A DNA stretch of 9,508 nucleotides from an uncultured Alphaproteobacteria bacterium (GTDB lineage Bacteria > Pseudomonadota > Alphaproteobacteria > Sneathiellales > Sneathiellaceae). The notes under the pieces were generated by a model. It was not told where the DNA came from, searched no databases, and saw only the letters and a program-made list of their open reading frames with translations. This document shows positions 1 through 6,170 of the stretch, in pieces. The DNA lies in NCBI GenBank assembly GCA_937910835.1, contig CALEMG010000229.1:1-9508 (forward strand), read 5' to 3'. Numbering within the stretch: the first letter of the stretch is position 1; the number at the start of each line of letters is the position of its first letter. The position numbers were made by a program, and so were the translations under genes.

Positions 1-825
1 GCAATTCTGGTGATTTATGCCATTATTGTTGAACAATCCGTTGGCGCGCTCCTTCTGGCTGGCTTTATACCTGGGATAATTTCCGCACTGATCTATGCGC
101 TGATCATTATGATCCGGGCTACCATCAACCCCAAGCTGGGACCGCCTGTTCGCGGCTTCACTTTCGGCGAGCGGGTTAAATCCCTGCCGGGCACGCTTCC
201 CATCGTTGCCGTTATTGGCATTATTTTCAGTGCCATATATGGAGGTTGGGCGACGCCGACGGAAGCAGGGGCGCTTGGTGCCTTTGTTGTCCTTATCATG
301 GCCTTTTTCCACGGAATGCGGACGAAGGAATTGAAAGACGCGCTGTTTGAGACCGCCAAGCTTACGGTGATGATCTTCTCGATCATCTGGGGCGTGCTGG
401 TTTTTGTCAGATTTCTTGGGTTTTCAGGCCTGCCCGAAGCCTTTGCGGAGTGGATCCTTGGCCTTCCCCTTCCTCCAACCGTCATCATCATCCTGATCCT
501 GTGTGGTTATGCTATCCTTGGCATGTTTATGGATGCCATCGGGATGCTGCTCTTGACACTTCCCGTCGTCTACCCTGCGGTTATTGGACTTGGTTATGAT
601 CCGATCTGGTTTGGTATTATCGTCGTGAAAATGGTGGAGATCTGCTTAATTACGCCGCCAATCGGCCTCAATTGTTATGTCGTTAATGGAGTCAGGCCGG
701 ATATACCGCTATCGGATGTTTTCCGAGGAATCGGTCCATTCTTCATTGCCGACGTACTAACTATTGCCTTGTTCATCGCTTTTCCGGCTTTGATTGTCTG
801 GTTGCCGAAAACCATGCTAAACTGA
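1..825 (+). CDS. dctM: TRAP transporter large permease subunit (DctM family), 5'-truncated by the window edge
   Basis: This is the large membrane subunit of a tripartite ATP-independent periplasmic (TRAP) transporter. It sits in the inner membrane and imports a substrate, usually an organic acid, delivered by a periplasmic DctP-type binding protein, using an ion gradient. The frame is open from base 1, so 274 of the usual 425 or so residues are present and the true start lies upstream. The fragment is almost wholly hydrophobic, with about six or seven membrane segments. DctM-family landmarks are GGWATPTEAGALGA about a third of the way in, then GMFMDAIGMLLLTLPVVYP, and EICLITPPIGLNCYVV near the C-terminus. 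The binding protein and small membrane subunit are presumably upstream. The acyl-CoA genes that follow suggest the imported compound is a carboxylic acid degraded as a CoA thioester; that link is inference from position. Family assignment is very secure, the substrate unknown. Confidence 0.95.
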   Translation, partial: AILVIYAIIVEQSVGALLLAGFIPGIISALIYALIIMIRATINPKLGPPVRGFTFGERVKSLPGTLPIVAVIGIIFSAIYGGWATPTEAGALGAFVVLIMAFFHGMRTKELKDALFETAKLTVMIFSIIWGVLVFVRFLGFSGLPEAFAEWILGLPLPPTVIIILILCGYAILGMFMDAIGMLLLTLPVVYPAVIGLGYDPIWFGIIVVKMVEICLITPPIGLNCYVVNGVRPDIPLSDVFRGIGPFFIADVLTIALFIAFPALIVWLPKTMLN

Positions 826-881
826 TCAACACGACGTCGTCCGGCCTCCTGCCAAGAGCAAAAACAACAAGGAGTAGGTAA

Positions 882-2048
882 ATGGATTTCACGCTCACCG
901 AAGAGCAGCATGCTATTGTAGAGAATGTCGAAGCGCTGTGCGCGCGCTTCAACGATGGTTACTGGCGAGAAAAGGAGCAGACGGGCGATTTCCCGTTTGA
1001 TTTTCACTCAGCTATGGCAGAAGCCGGATGGCTTGGCATTACCATGCCAGAGGAATTTGGCGGCGCGGGATTGGGCGTTGTCGAGGCGGCGCTGATGATG
1101 CATACGGTGGCAAAATCCTCCGGCGGCATGTCGGCGGCCTCGGCCATTCATATCAATATTTTCGGACCCCACCCGATCGTTGTGTTCGGCAATGAGGATC
1201 AGAAGAATCGCTGGCTTCCTCCTCTGTTGAAGTGAGAGGTCATATCCTGTTTCGGGGTGACCGAGCCCAACGCTGGCCTGAACACGACAGCCCTTGAAAC
1301 ACGAGCGGAGAAAACGTCGGACGGCTATCTCGTGAACGGTCGCAAGATCTGGACCACGACGGGGCAGGAAGCAGATAAAATTATGCTGCTGGCCCGCACG
1401 ACGCCAAAAGAAAACTGCAAAAAGGCGACCGATGGTCTATCCATCTTCTATACGGATATGAACCGCGATTATATGGATGTTCGTATTATCGACAAGATGG
1501 GCCGTAAGGCCGTCGATTCCAACGAAGTTTTTATCGACAATTTACCGGTCCCGAAAGAAGACCTGATTGGAGAGGAAGGCAAAGGTTTCTATTACCTCTT
1601 GCACAGCCTGAACCCCGAACGTGTTCTCGTCGGGATGGAAGCAATCGGCCTTGGCATGAATGCACTTTCCCGCGCAGCGCAGTACGCACGGGAGAGAGAA
1701 GTGTTCGGCCGCCCTATCGGCATGAATCAGGCAATTCAACATCCGCTTGCTGAAAACTGGATGGAACTCGAAGCCGCCTATCTTATGGCGATGAAAGCCG
1801 CCTCAAACTACGATGCCGGACTTGAGGCAGGTGTTTATGCCAATGCCGCAAAATATCTTGGCGGTGAAGCGGGTTTCAAGGCATGCACCCAGGCAGTCAT
1901 GACCCATGGCGGCATGGGTTACGCAAAGGAGTTCACCGTTGAGCGACTGATGCGCGAAGTTATGATCTGCCGGATTGCTCCTGTCAGCCCGCAGTTGGTG
2001 CTCTGTTACGTTGCCGAAAAGGCTCTCGGATTACCGAAGTCCTACTAA
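882..2048 (+). pseudogene. Acyl-CoA dehydrogenase interrupted by an in-frame TGA at codon 118
   Basis: This is an FAD-dependent acyl-CoA dehydrogenase, which would make the alpha,beta double bond in an acyl-CoA. ATG 882 follows a strong AAGGAG (869-874) with 7 nt spacing. The frame reads 117 residues to TGA at 1233-1235, then continues in the same frame from codon 119 to TAA at 2048 with no shift. Both halves are typical: MDFTLTEEQHAIVENV and MPEEFGGAGLG before the stop; CFGVTEPNAGLNTT, GRKIWTTTG, AREREVFGRPIG and THGGMGYAKEF after it. Family members usually have Gly then Glu at the stop, so one GGA-to-TGA change explains it. The IYEGT motif holding the catalytic Glu of many relatives is replaced by IAPVSPQ; Glu246 in NPERVLVG matches the alternative catalytic Glu of isovaleryl-CoA dehydrogenase. 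The second part could start at GTG 1257, but no good ribosome binding site precedes it and it would lack the N-terminal helical domain. Other genes here end in TGA and use TGG for Trp, so general recoding of TGA is unlikely. Sequencing error or readthrough remain possible. Confidence 0.8.
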
Positions 2049-2079
2049 CAATAAGATTTTTCCCGGGTACAGGTGATAA

Positions 2080-3288
2080 ATGAGCAAAACCAACAATGGA
2101 CCTCTGACAGGTATAAGAGTTGCTGACCTTACGTCTGTTCTATTAGGACCATACGCGACGCAAATCCTCGGTGATATGGGTGCCGACGTGATCAAGATAG
2201 AGGGGCCAGAGGGGGATACGACCCGTGATCTGGGGCCACGCCGCTCACCTGGTATGGCGGCCATATATTTGAATGCCAACCGCAACAAGCGGGCATTAGG
2301 TATCGATCTAAAATCTGAGGATGGGCGCGCCGCCCTTCTCAAGTTGCTCGGGACTGTAGATGTCTTCCTGCACAACATGCGGCCTTCCGCGATCAAACGG
2401 CTGCGCCTTACTTACGATGATGTGAAGGCTGTCAATCCAAACATTATCTATTGTGGCGCATATGGTTTTGGACAGGACGGCCCATATGCGGATAAGCCCG
2501 CCTATGACGACATGATCCAGGGGGTCAGCGGCCTAGCCGCAACCCAATCAAAACTAATGGGGCGGCCAGGATATATGCCCACAGTGATTGCTGACAAGGC
2601 GACGGCGCTGACAGCTGTCTATTCGGTGACTATGGCGTTGTTTCATCGCGAACGAACGGGCGAAGGGCAGGAAATTAAAGTTCCGATGTTTGAGACGATG
2701 GTGCAGTTTCATATGCTGGAACATCTTTATGGCGGGAATTTCGATCCACCAATAGGGTCTGTTGGCTATCCGCGCGCCATCTCTCCCAACCGCCATCCAT
2801 ATAAGACAAAAGATGGAATGATCGGCGTTCTTCCCTATGTTGACAAGCAATGGAAGGCCTTCTTTGATATGGCCGGTCGGCCGGAACTGATGGAAGATCC
2901 GCGGTTTTGTAATATCGAAGCACGGCTCGACAATATCGATGCGGCGTATGAAGTGTTGAGCGAGATCATCGAGACCCGCACGTCCGAGGAATGGCTGCAA
3001 GATCTGGATGCAGCCAGCATCCCGGCGGTGCCGATCAATGACCCGGAAGATCTTCTCGAGGATGAACACCTCAAATCCGTGAATTTCTGGAAAACGATGG
3101 ATCATCCGTCCGAAGGAAAGCTTGTATATCCGGGGATTCACACGGAATTTTCGGCATCACCCGGAGAAGTACGACGGCACGCACCGCGCCATGGAGAGCA
3201 TAATCGGGAAATCCTGCGGGAAATTGGCATGTCCGAGGCGGAAATTGACAACATGATTTCCTCCGGTATCCTTTGTTCGAAGCCATAA
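2080..3288 (+). CDS. Family III CoA-transferase (CaiB/BaiF/Frc type)
   Basis: This 402-residue protein is a class III CoA-transferase, the family that moves CoA between carboxylic acids through enzyme-bound acyl intermediates, usually as an interlaced dimer in the cytoplasm. The N-terminus LTGIRVADLTSVLLGPYATQ, then LGDMGADVIKIEGPEGD (residues 30-46), NRNKRALGIDLKS and the VFLHNMRPSAIKRL segment are hallmarks. Asp172 in VIADKATAL aligns with the catalytic Asp169 of formyl-CoA transferase. The length is normal for the family. ATG 2080 is preceded by AGGTGA (2071-2076), rather close to the start. It lies 31 nt after the dehydrogenase and 37 nt before the acyl-CoA synthetase, so the three are probably co-transcribed. 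It may activate the imported acid by exchange with a pathway acyl-CoA, an alternative to the ATP-dependent synthetase; members of this family can also act as racemases. The substrate is unknown. Confidence 0.93.
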   Translation: MSKTNNGPLTGIRVADLTSVLLGPYATQILGDMGADVIKIEGPEGDTTRDLGPRRSPGMAAIYLNANRNKRALGIDLKSEDGRAALLKLLGTVDVFLHNMRPSAIKRLRLTYDDVKAVNPNIIYCGAYGFGQDGPYADKPAYDDMIQGVSGLAATQSKLMGRPGYMPTVIADKATALTAVYSVTMALFHRERTGEGQEIKVPMFETMVQFHMLEHLYGGNFDPPIGSVGYPRAISPNRHPYKTKDGMIGVLPYVDKQWKAFFDMAGRPELMEDPRFCNIEARLDNIDAAYEVLSEIIETRTSEEWLQDLDAASIPAVPINDPEDLLEDEHLKSVNFWKTMDHPSEGKLVYPGIHTEFSASPGEVRRHAPRHGEHNREILREIGMSEAEIDNMISSGILCSKP

Positions 3289-3325
3289 TTGGCAGCCTTA
3301 TAAAAATACAAAAAAGAATCAGGCA

Positions 3326-4867
3326 ATGCATATATGTGAATTCGCGAAGTCGACCCCCGAAAAGCCAGCTATCATTATGGCAGGTAGCGGTGAAATGGTC
3401 ACCTACAAGCAGCTGGATGATCGTTCCAATCAGGGGGCACAGTATTTTCGTGCGCAGGGTTTGAGAGTGGGCGATCATATTGCGCTTCTCATGGAAAATA
3501 ATCCGAGATTTTTCGAGATTTGCTGGGCCGCACAACGGGCCGGGCTCTATTACACGGCCATAAGCTCACGTCTTACGTTCGAGGAAGCGGCTTACATAAT
3601 CAATGACTGCGGCGCAAAGATTTTTATTACCTCAGCCTACAAATCGGAACTGGCCGAGGAACTTATGCACCACATTCCCAATGTCGAGACGCGCTTGATG
3701 ACCGACGGAGTAGTTCCGGGGTATGATTCATTTGAAGAAGCGGTCGGTGCCTTCCCAGCAACCCCGATCGAGGATGAATGTGAAGGCGCTGATATGCTCT
3801 ATTCTTCCGGAACGACGGGACGCCCCAAAGGAATAAAACCGACCGAGATAGGTAATCCCCTTGGGACGATGGATAATCTCTACAGCATTGTAAAAAACAG
3901 ATATAACATCGACGATCAATCTATTTATCTTTCCCCTGCGCCCACGTATCACGCCGCGCCACTCCGTTACAATATGCGGGTTCAACGTCTTGGCGCGACT
4001 TGTATCCTTATGGAGCATTTCGACGCAGAAGAGTATTTAAAGCTGATCGAAAAATACAACGTCACTCATTCTCAGTTGGTACCGACCATGTTTGTGCGCA
4101 TGCTAAAACTGCCCGAGGAGGTCCGGCACAGATATGACACAAGCTCCCTTAGGGTTGCCATCCATGCCGCAGCACCCTGTCCCGAAAAGGTAAAGCGCGC
4201 AATGATGGAATGGTGGGGACCCATCCTATATGAATATTACGGAGGAACGGAAGGTAACGGATATTGCGCCGTTACACCTGATGAATGGTTAGCCCATCCT
4301 GGAACTGTCGGGCGGGCCTTGGTTGGCGTCGTTCATATCCTCAATGAGGAAGGGCATGAGCTGCCAACCGACGAAACAGGGGCGATTTACTTCTCTGATG
4401 GAAAAGATTTTATCTATCACAATGACCCCGAACGCACAGCTCAAAGCTATAACGACCAGGGATGGAGTACACTCGGCGACGTCGGTTATCTCGATGAAGA
4501 CGGTTTTCTCTATTTGACGGACCGGCAAAGCTACATGATCATATCCGGCGGCGTAAACATCTATCCTCAGGAAATTGAGGACCTGCTGCTAACTCACCCG
4601 AAAGTCTATGATGCGGCTGTAATCGGGGTTCCCAATGAAGAGTTCGGCGAAGAGGTAAAGGCAGTCATACAGCCCGTCGACATGAAGCTTGCAGACACCG
4701 CACTAGCCGAAGAGCTGATTGAGTTCTGCCGAGATCACCTCAGCCACATCAAATGTCCAAGGTCTGTCGACTTTGATCCCGAGCTTCCCCGCCATCCGAC
4801 AGGGAAGCTCTACAAAAGGTTGCTGAAAGATAGATACTGGGGTGAGAAAAAATCTCGGATTGTTTGA
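3326..4867 (+). CDS. AMP-forming acyl-CoA synthetase (ANL superfamily)
   Basis: This 513-residue enzyme activates a carboxylic acid with ATP to an acyl-adenylate and then an acyl-CoA. All core motifs are visible: the phosphate-binding loop YSSGTTGRPKG (residues 159-169), YYGGTEG (304-310), GDVG (384-387) with the Asp that binds ribose, the hinge region DRQSYMIISGGVNIYP (399-414), and PTGK near the C-terminus with Lys494 as the expected adenylation lysine. The N-terminus (MHICEFAKSTPEKPAIIMAGSG) matches the usual beginning of this subfamily and supports ATG 3326, although the preceding AGG is only 2 nt away and the ribosome binding site is weak. It is the last gene of the cluster and presumably feeds the neighbouring acyl-CoA dehydrogenase. 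Specificity (aliphatic, branched, cyclic or steroid side-chain acid) cannot be read here. Its stop is 2 nt from that of the opposing ribH, with no terminator hairpin visible between. Confidence 0.94.
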   Translation: MHICEFAKSTPEKPAIIMAGSGEMVTYKQLDDRSNQGAQYFRAQGLRVGDHIALLMENNPRFFEICWAAQRAGLYYTAISSRLTFEEAAYIINDCGAKIFITSAYKSELAEELMHHIPNVETRLMTDGVVPGYDSFEEAVGAFPATPIEDECEGADMLYSSGTTGRPKGIKPTEIGNPLGTMDNLYSIVKNRYNIDDQSIYLSPAPTYHAAPLRYNMRVQRLGATCILMEHFDAEEYLKLIEKYNVTHSQLVPTMFVRMLKLPEEVRHRYDTSSLRVAIHAAAPCPEKVKRAMMEWWGPILYEYYGGTEGNGYCAVTPDEWLAHPGTVGRALVGVVHILNEEGHELPTDETGAIYFSDGKDFIYHNDPERTAQSYNDQGWSTLGDVGYLDEDGFLYLTDRQSYMIISGGVNIYPQEIEDLLLTHPKVYDAAVIGVPNEEFGEEVKAVIQPVDMKLADTALAEELIEFCRDHLSHIKCPRSVDFDPELPRHPTGKLYKRLLKDRYWGEKKSRIV

Positions 4868-4869
4868 CC

Positions 4870-5382
4870 CTATGACGCCAATTTGAGTTCCTTCAGCCCG
4901 CGTATATTTTCAAGTGTCTGATGGCAGGCCCTCGCGGCCTCCTGCCCCTTGACCACAAAATGCTCCCTAAAAAAGCTCATATGGGTCTCTGTTTCCTGAA
5001 AATGATGTGGCGTCAGGACAACCGATAGAACCGGGACACCGCAGTCCAACTGCACGCGCATCATCGCATCAAGAACGGTCCGGGCGACAAAGTCATGGCG
5101 ATAGATACCCCCATCGACAATCAATCCCGTCGCCATGATCAGATCATAACGCCCGGTCTCAGAGAGCTCCTGGGCCATCAGAGGGATTTCCAAGCTTCCA
5201 GGAACATCGTGGACATCAAAAGAATCAGCATCATACCCATAGCCGACCAGTTCCGCGATGAAAGACTTGCTCGCTTCATGGACGATATCGGCATGCCAGT
5301 TCGCCTGAATAATGGCAATGCGGCTATGGCTTTTGTGGATGCTGGGGGTTTTATTGTCAGTTTTCGTGTTTTTGATTTTCAT
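4870..5382 (-). CDS. ribH: 6,7-dimethyl-8-ribityllumazine synthase, type II (RibH2-like)
   Basis: This 170-residue enzyme condenses 5-amino-6-ribitylaminouracil with 3,4-dihydroxy-2-butanone 4-phosphate, the penultimate step of riboflavin synthesis, in the cytoplasm. RIAIIQANWHADIV (residues 21-34), VPGSLEIP (60-67), DGGIYRHDFVA (90-100, with the probable catalytic His96), VPVLSVVLTPHHFQE (116-130) and VKGQEAA (145-151) closely match the Brucella RibH2 type, known as a decamer rather than the icosahedral type I capsid. Trp29 is a typical substrate-stacking residue of this type. ATG 5382 is chosen because AAGG lies 7 nt upstream and it gives an N-terminus close to that of relatives. A longer reading from GTG 5499 would start inside the FMN aptamer and is unlikely. 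The gene stands alone, facing away from other riboflavin genes. The riboswitch upstream implies repression by FMN. Bacteria with this type often have a second, type I copy elsewhere. Confidence 0.95.
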   Translation of the reverse strand: MKIKNTKTDNKTPSIHKSHSRIAIIQANWHADIVHEASKSFIAELVGYGYDADSFDVHDVPGSLEIPLMAQELSETGRYDLIMATGLIVDGGIYRHDFVARTVLDAMMRVQLDCGVPVLSVVLTPHHFQETETHMSFFREHFVVKGQEAARACHQTLENIRGLKELKLAS

Positions 5383-5388
5383 TTTTGG

Positions 5389-5474
5389 GCCTTGTTTGTT
5401 CAAGTTGACAAAAACCCAAGGCAAATAGGTCAAAGGCAAGCTCAGACCGAAGTCAGCCTGATTACCTTTTTTCC
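5389..5474 (-). promoter_or_regulatory. Expression platform of the ribH riboswitch with possible Shine-Dalgarno mask
   Basis: The leader between the FMN aptamer and the ribH start codon can form two stem-loops on the minus strand. The first (5460 to 5437) pairs CAGGCT with AGCTTG and closes on a short GAC-TTCG-GTC hairpin. It is not followed by a U-run, so it is not a classical intrinsic terminator. The second pairs GCCTTG (5422-5417) with CAAGGC (5394-5389), a perfect 6-bp match that buries the AAGG ribosome binding site 7 nt before ATG 5382; TTTGT and ACAAA can extend it after a 4-nt bulge. The parsimonious reading is control of translation initiation by FMN, common for RFN elements in Gram-negative bacteria. 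Pairings were found by eye and no energies were computed. Confidence 0.6.
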
Positions 5475-5614
5475 TGTTCTCTTCCATCCGGACTATCACC
5501 GTCGGCTTCGGATTTACACCGAATCTGCTGACCTCGCCAAAACGAGCGCTCGCGGGCTTGAACAGAAACCTGCTCTTTACCGCCGGTAGGGACTTTCACC
5601 CTGCCCTGAGAACA
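5475..5614 (-). promoter_or_regulatory. FMN riboswitch (RFN element) upstream of ribH
   Basis: Read on the minus strand, this 140-nt element holds the conserved blocks of the FMN aptamer in the right order: AGGGTGAAAGTCCC (5602-5589), ACCGGCGGTA (5587-5578), CCCGCGAGC, GGTCAGCAGAT, GCCGACGGT (5506-5498) and ATAGTCCGGAT (5496-5486). The closing helix P1 is a perfect 7-bp pairing of TGTTCTC (5614-5608) with GAGAACA (5481-5475). Binding of FMN to such elements turns down riboflavin biosynthesis or uptake genes; here the only downstream gene is ribH, whose start is about 92 nt beyond P1. The match to the family consensus is nearly complete, so the aptamer is probably functional. Confidence 0.96.
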
Positions 5615-5643
5615 TTCCCTCATTAGGGGGAATATCGCCCTGT

Positions 5644-5671
5644 ATATTAGGGATGTTTTCCCGATTTGCAA
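5644..5671 (-). promoter_or_regulatory. Putative sigma-70-type promoter of ribH
   Basis: On the minus strand TTGCAA (5671-5666) and TAATAT (5649-5644) are separated by 16 nt, each matching the sigma-70 consensus at four of six positions. Transcription would begin near 5636, about 20 nt before the first base of riboswitch helix P1, which is the expected geometry. The short leader between (5633-5614) could form a small ATTCCC/GGGAAT hairpin. This is the best candidate seen by eye; alphaproteobacterial promoters are loose, so confidence is moderate. Confidence 0.45.
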
Positions 5672-5731
5672 GAAGTCACATATGTACTAACTTGGCGCCT
5701 GAAATCTTTTCCGCGAAAGCAAGAGGACCTA

Positions 5732-6079
5732 TTGAACGAACAAGCATTCACGGCGCTATTGAAAGACGTCATTCGCTATAACCAGCTGGAACGTTACTTC
5801 AAAACCAGCACCGGGTCGATCGAAGAGGTGAGCAGCCACTATGATCTTAAGCCCAATATCGAAGCGATCACACGTGATCAGGCGGACAGCGGAGGCCTCA
5901 AACTCTCCCATGCGCAGCGGCGAATGCTGATGACACTGGTTGCTCTTTGGGAGGGAGCGACAGCAGATCAGCTATTTGAGGAAGGCTTGGGAAGCCTTTC
6001 TAGAATTATTCAGTCAATGGACCGGAATAACCGTGAACTATTGGCCGAATTGATCCTTGCCTATCCCGGATGGGGCTGA
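5732..6079 (+). CDS. Small hypothetical protein, 115 residues, function unknown
   Basis: I do not recognise this protein. The frame is open from 5666 to TGA at 6079, but there is no ATG near the front. TTG 5732 is preferred because AGAGGA (5722-5727) lies 4 nt upstream; this gives 115 residues beginning MNEQAFTALLKDVIRYNQLERYF. The product looks soluble, charged and mostly helical, with no signal peptide, membrane segment or cysteine pairs. Its two halves are joined by a Gly/Ser-containing stretch (QADSGGLKLSHAQRR), and the C-terminal half has amphipathic helices such as LGSLSRIIQSMDRNNRELLAELI. It is divergent from ribH and lies 91 nt before the dGTPase gene on the same strand, so it might share a transcript with the latter. 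The clear ribosome binding site and the lack of a good gene on the other strand favour a real gene. A longer version from TTG 5666 would overlap the ribH promoter. Confidence 0.7.
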   Translation: MNEQAFTALLKDVIRYNQLERYFKTSTGSIEEVSSHYDLKPNIEAITRDQADSGGLKLSHAQRRMLMTLVALWEGATADQLFEEGLGSLSRIIQSMDRNNRELLAELILAYPGWG

Positions 6080-6170
6080 ATATTTCAGGAAATGCCGCCA
6101 GCAATTGAATTTACGCGCATACGAACAAATATTCATTCTATAGTAAGTAGTTATGAAGTAGTTTGACCTT

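Noticed and set aside
845..874. CTCCT (846-850) able to pair with AGGAG (870-874) before the dehydrogenase start
   Set aside because: Only 5 bp with a 19-nt loop; any CTCCT near a Shine-Dalgarno site gives this, so it is weak evidence for control.
675..1007. 110-residue open frame on the - strand across the permease/dehydrogenase junction
   Set aside because: It is antisense to two recognised genes and to the strong AAGGAG site of the second; no homology is recognisable.
1233..1262. Selenocysteine codon with SECIS as the main explanation for the in-frame TGA
   Set aside because: The residue is normally Gly, the stem is closer to the UGA than in known bacterial examples, and a single GGA-to-TGA change is simpler. 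Kept only as a low-interest finding.
2554..3141. 195-residue open frame on the - strand within the CoA-transferase gene
   Set aside because: It is a shadow of a well-supported gene, with no ribosome binding site and a composition unlike a real protein.
5383..5499. N-terminal extension of ribH from GTG 5499
   Set aside because: The GTG is part of the conserved 3' end of the FMN aptamer, and the added residues do not match relatives; ATG 5382 has a ribosome binding site.
5095..5589. 164-residue open frame on the + strand opposite ribH
   Set aside because: It lies antisense to ribH and covers most of the FMN aptamer; no start signal, and the protein shows no family features.
6105..6133. TTGAAT-17 nt-AATATT as a dgt promoter
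   Set aside because: The -10 match is poor and the region is generally AT-rich; not strong enough to annotate.
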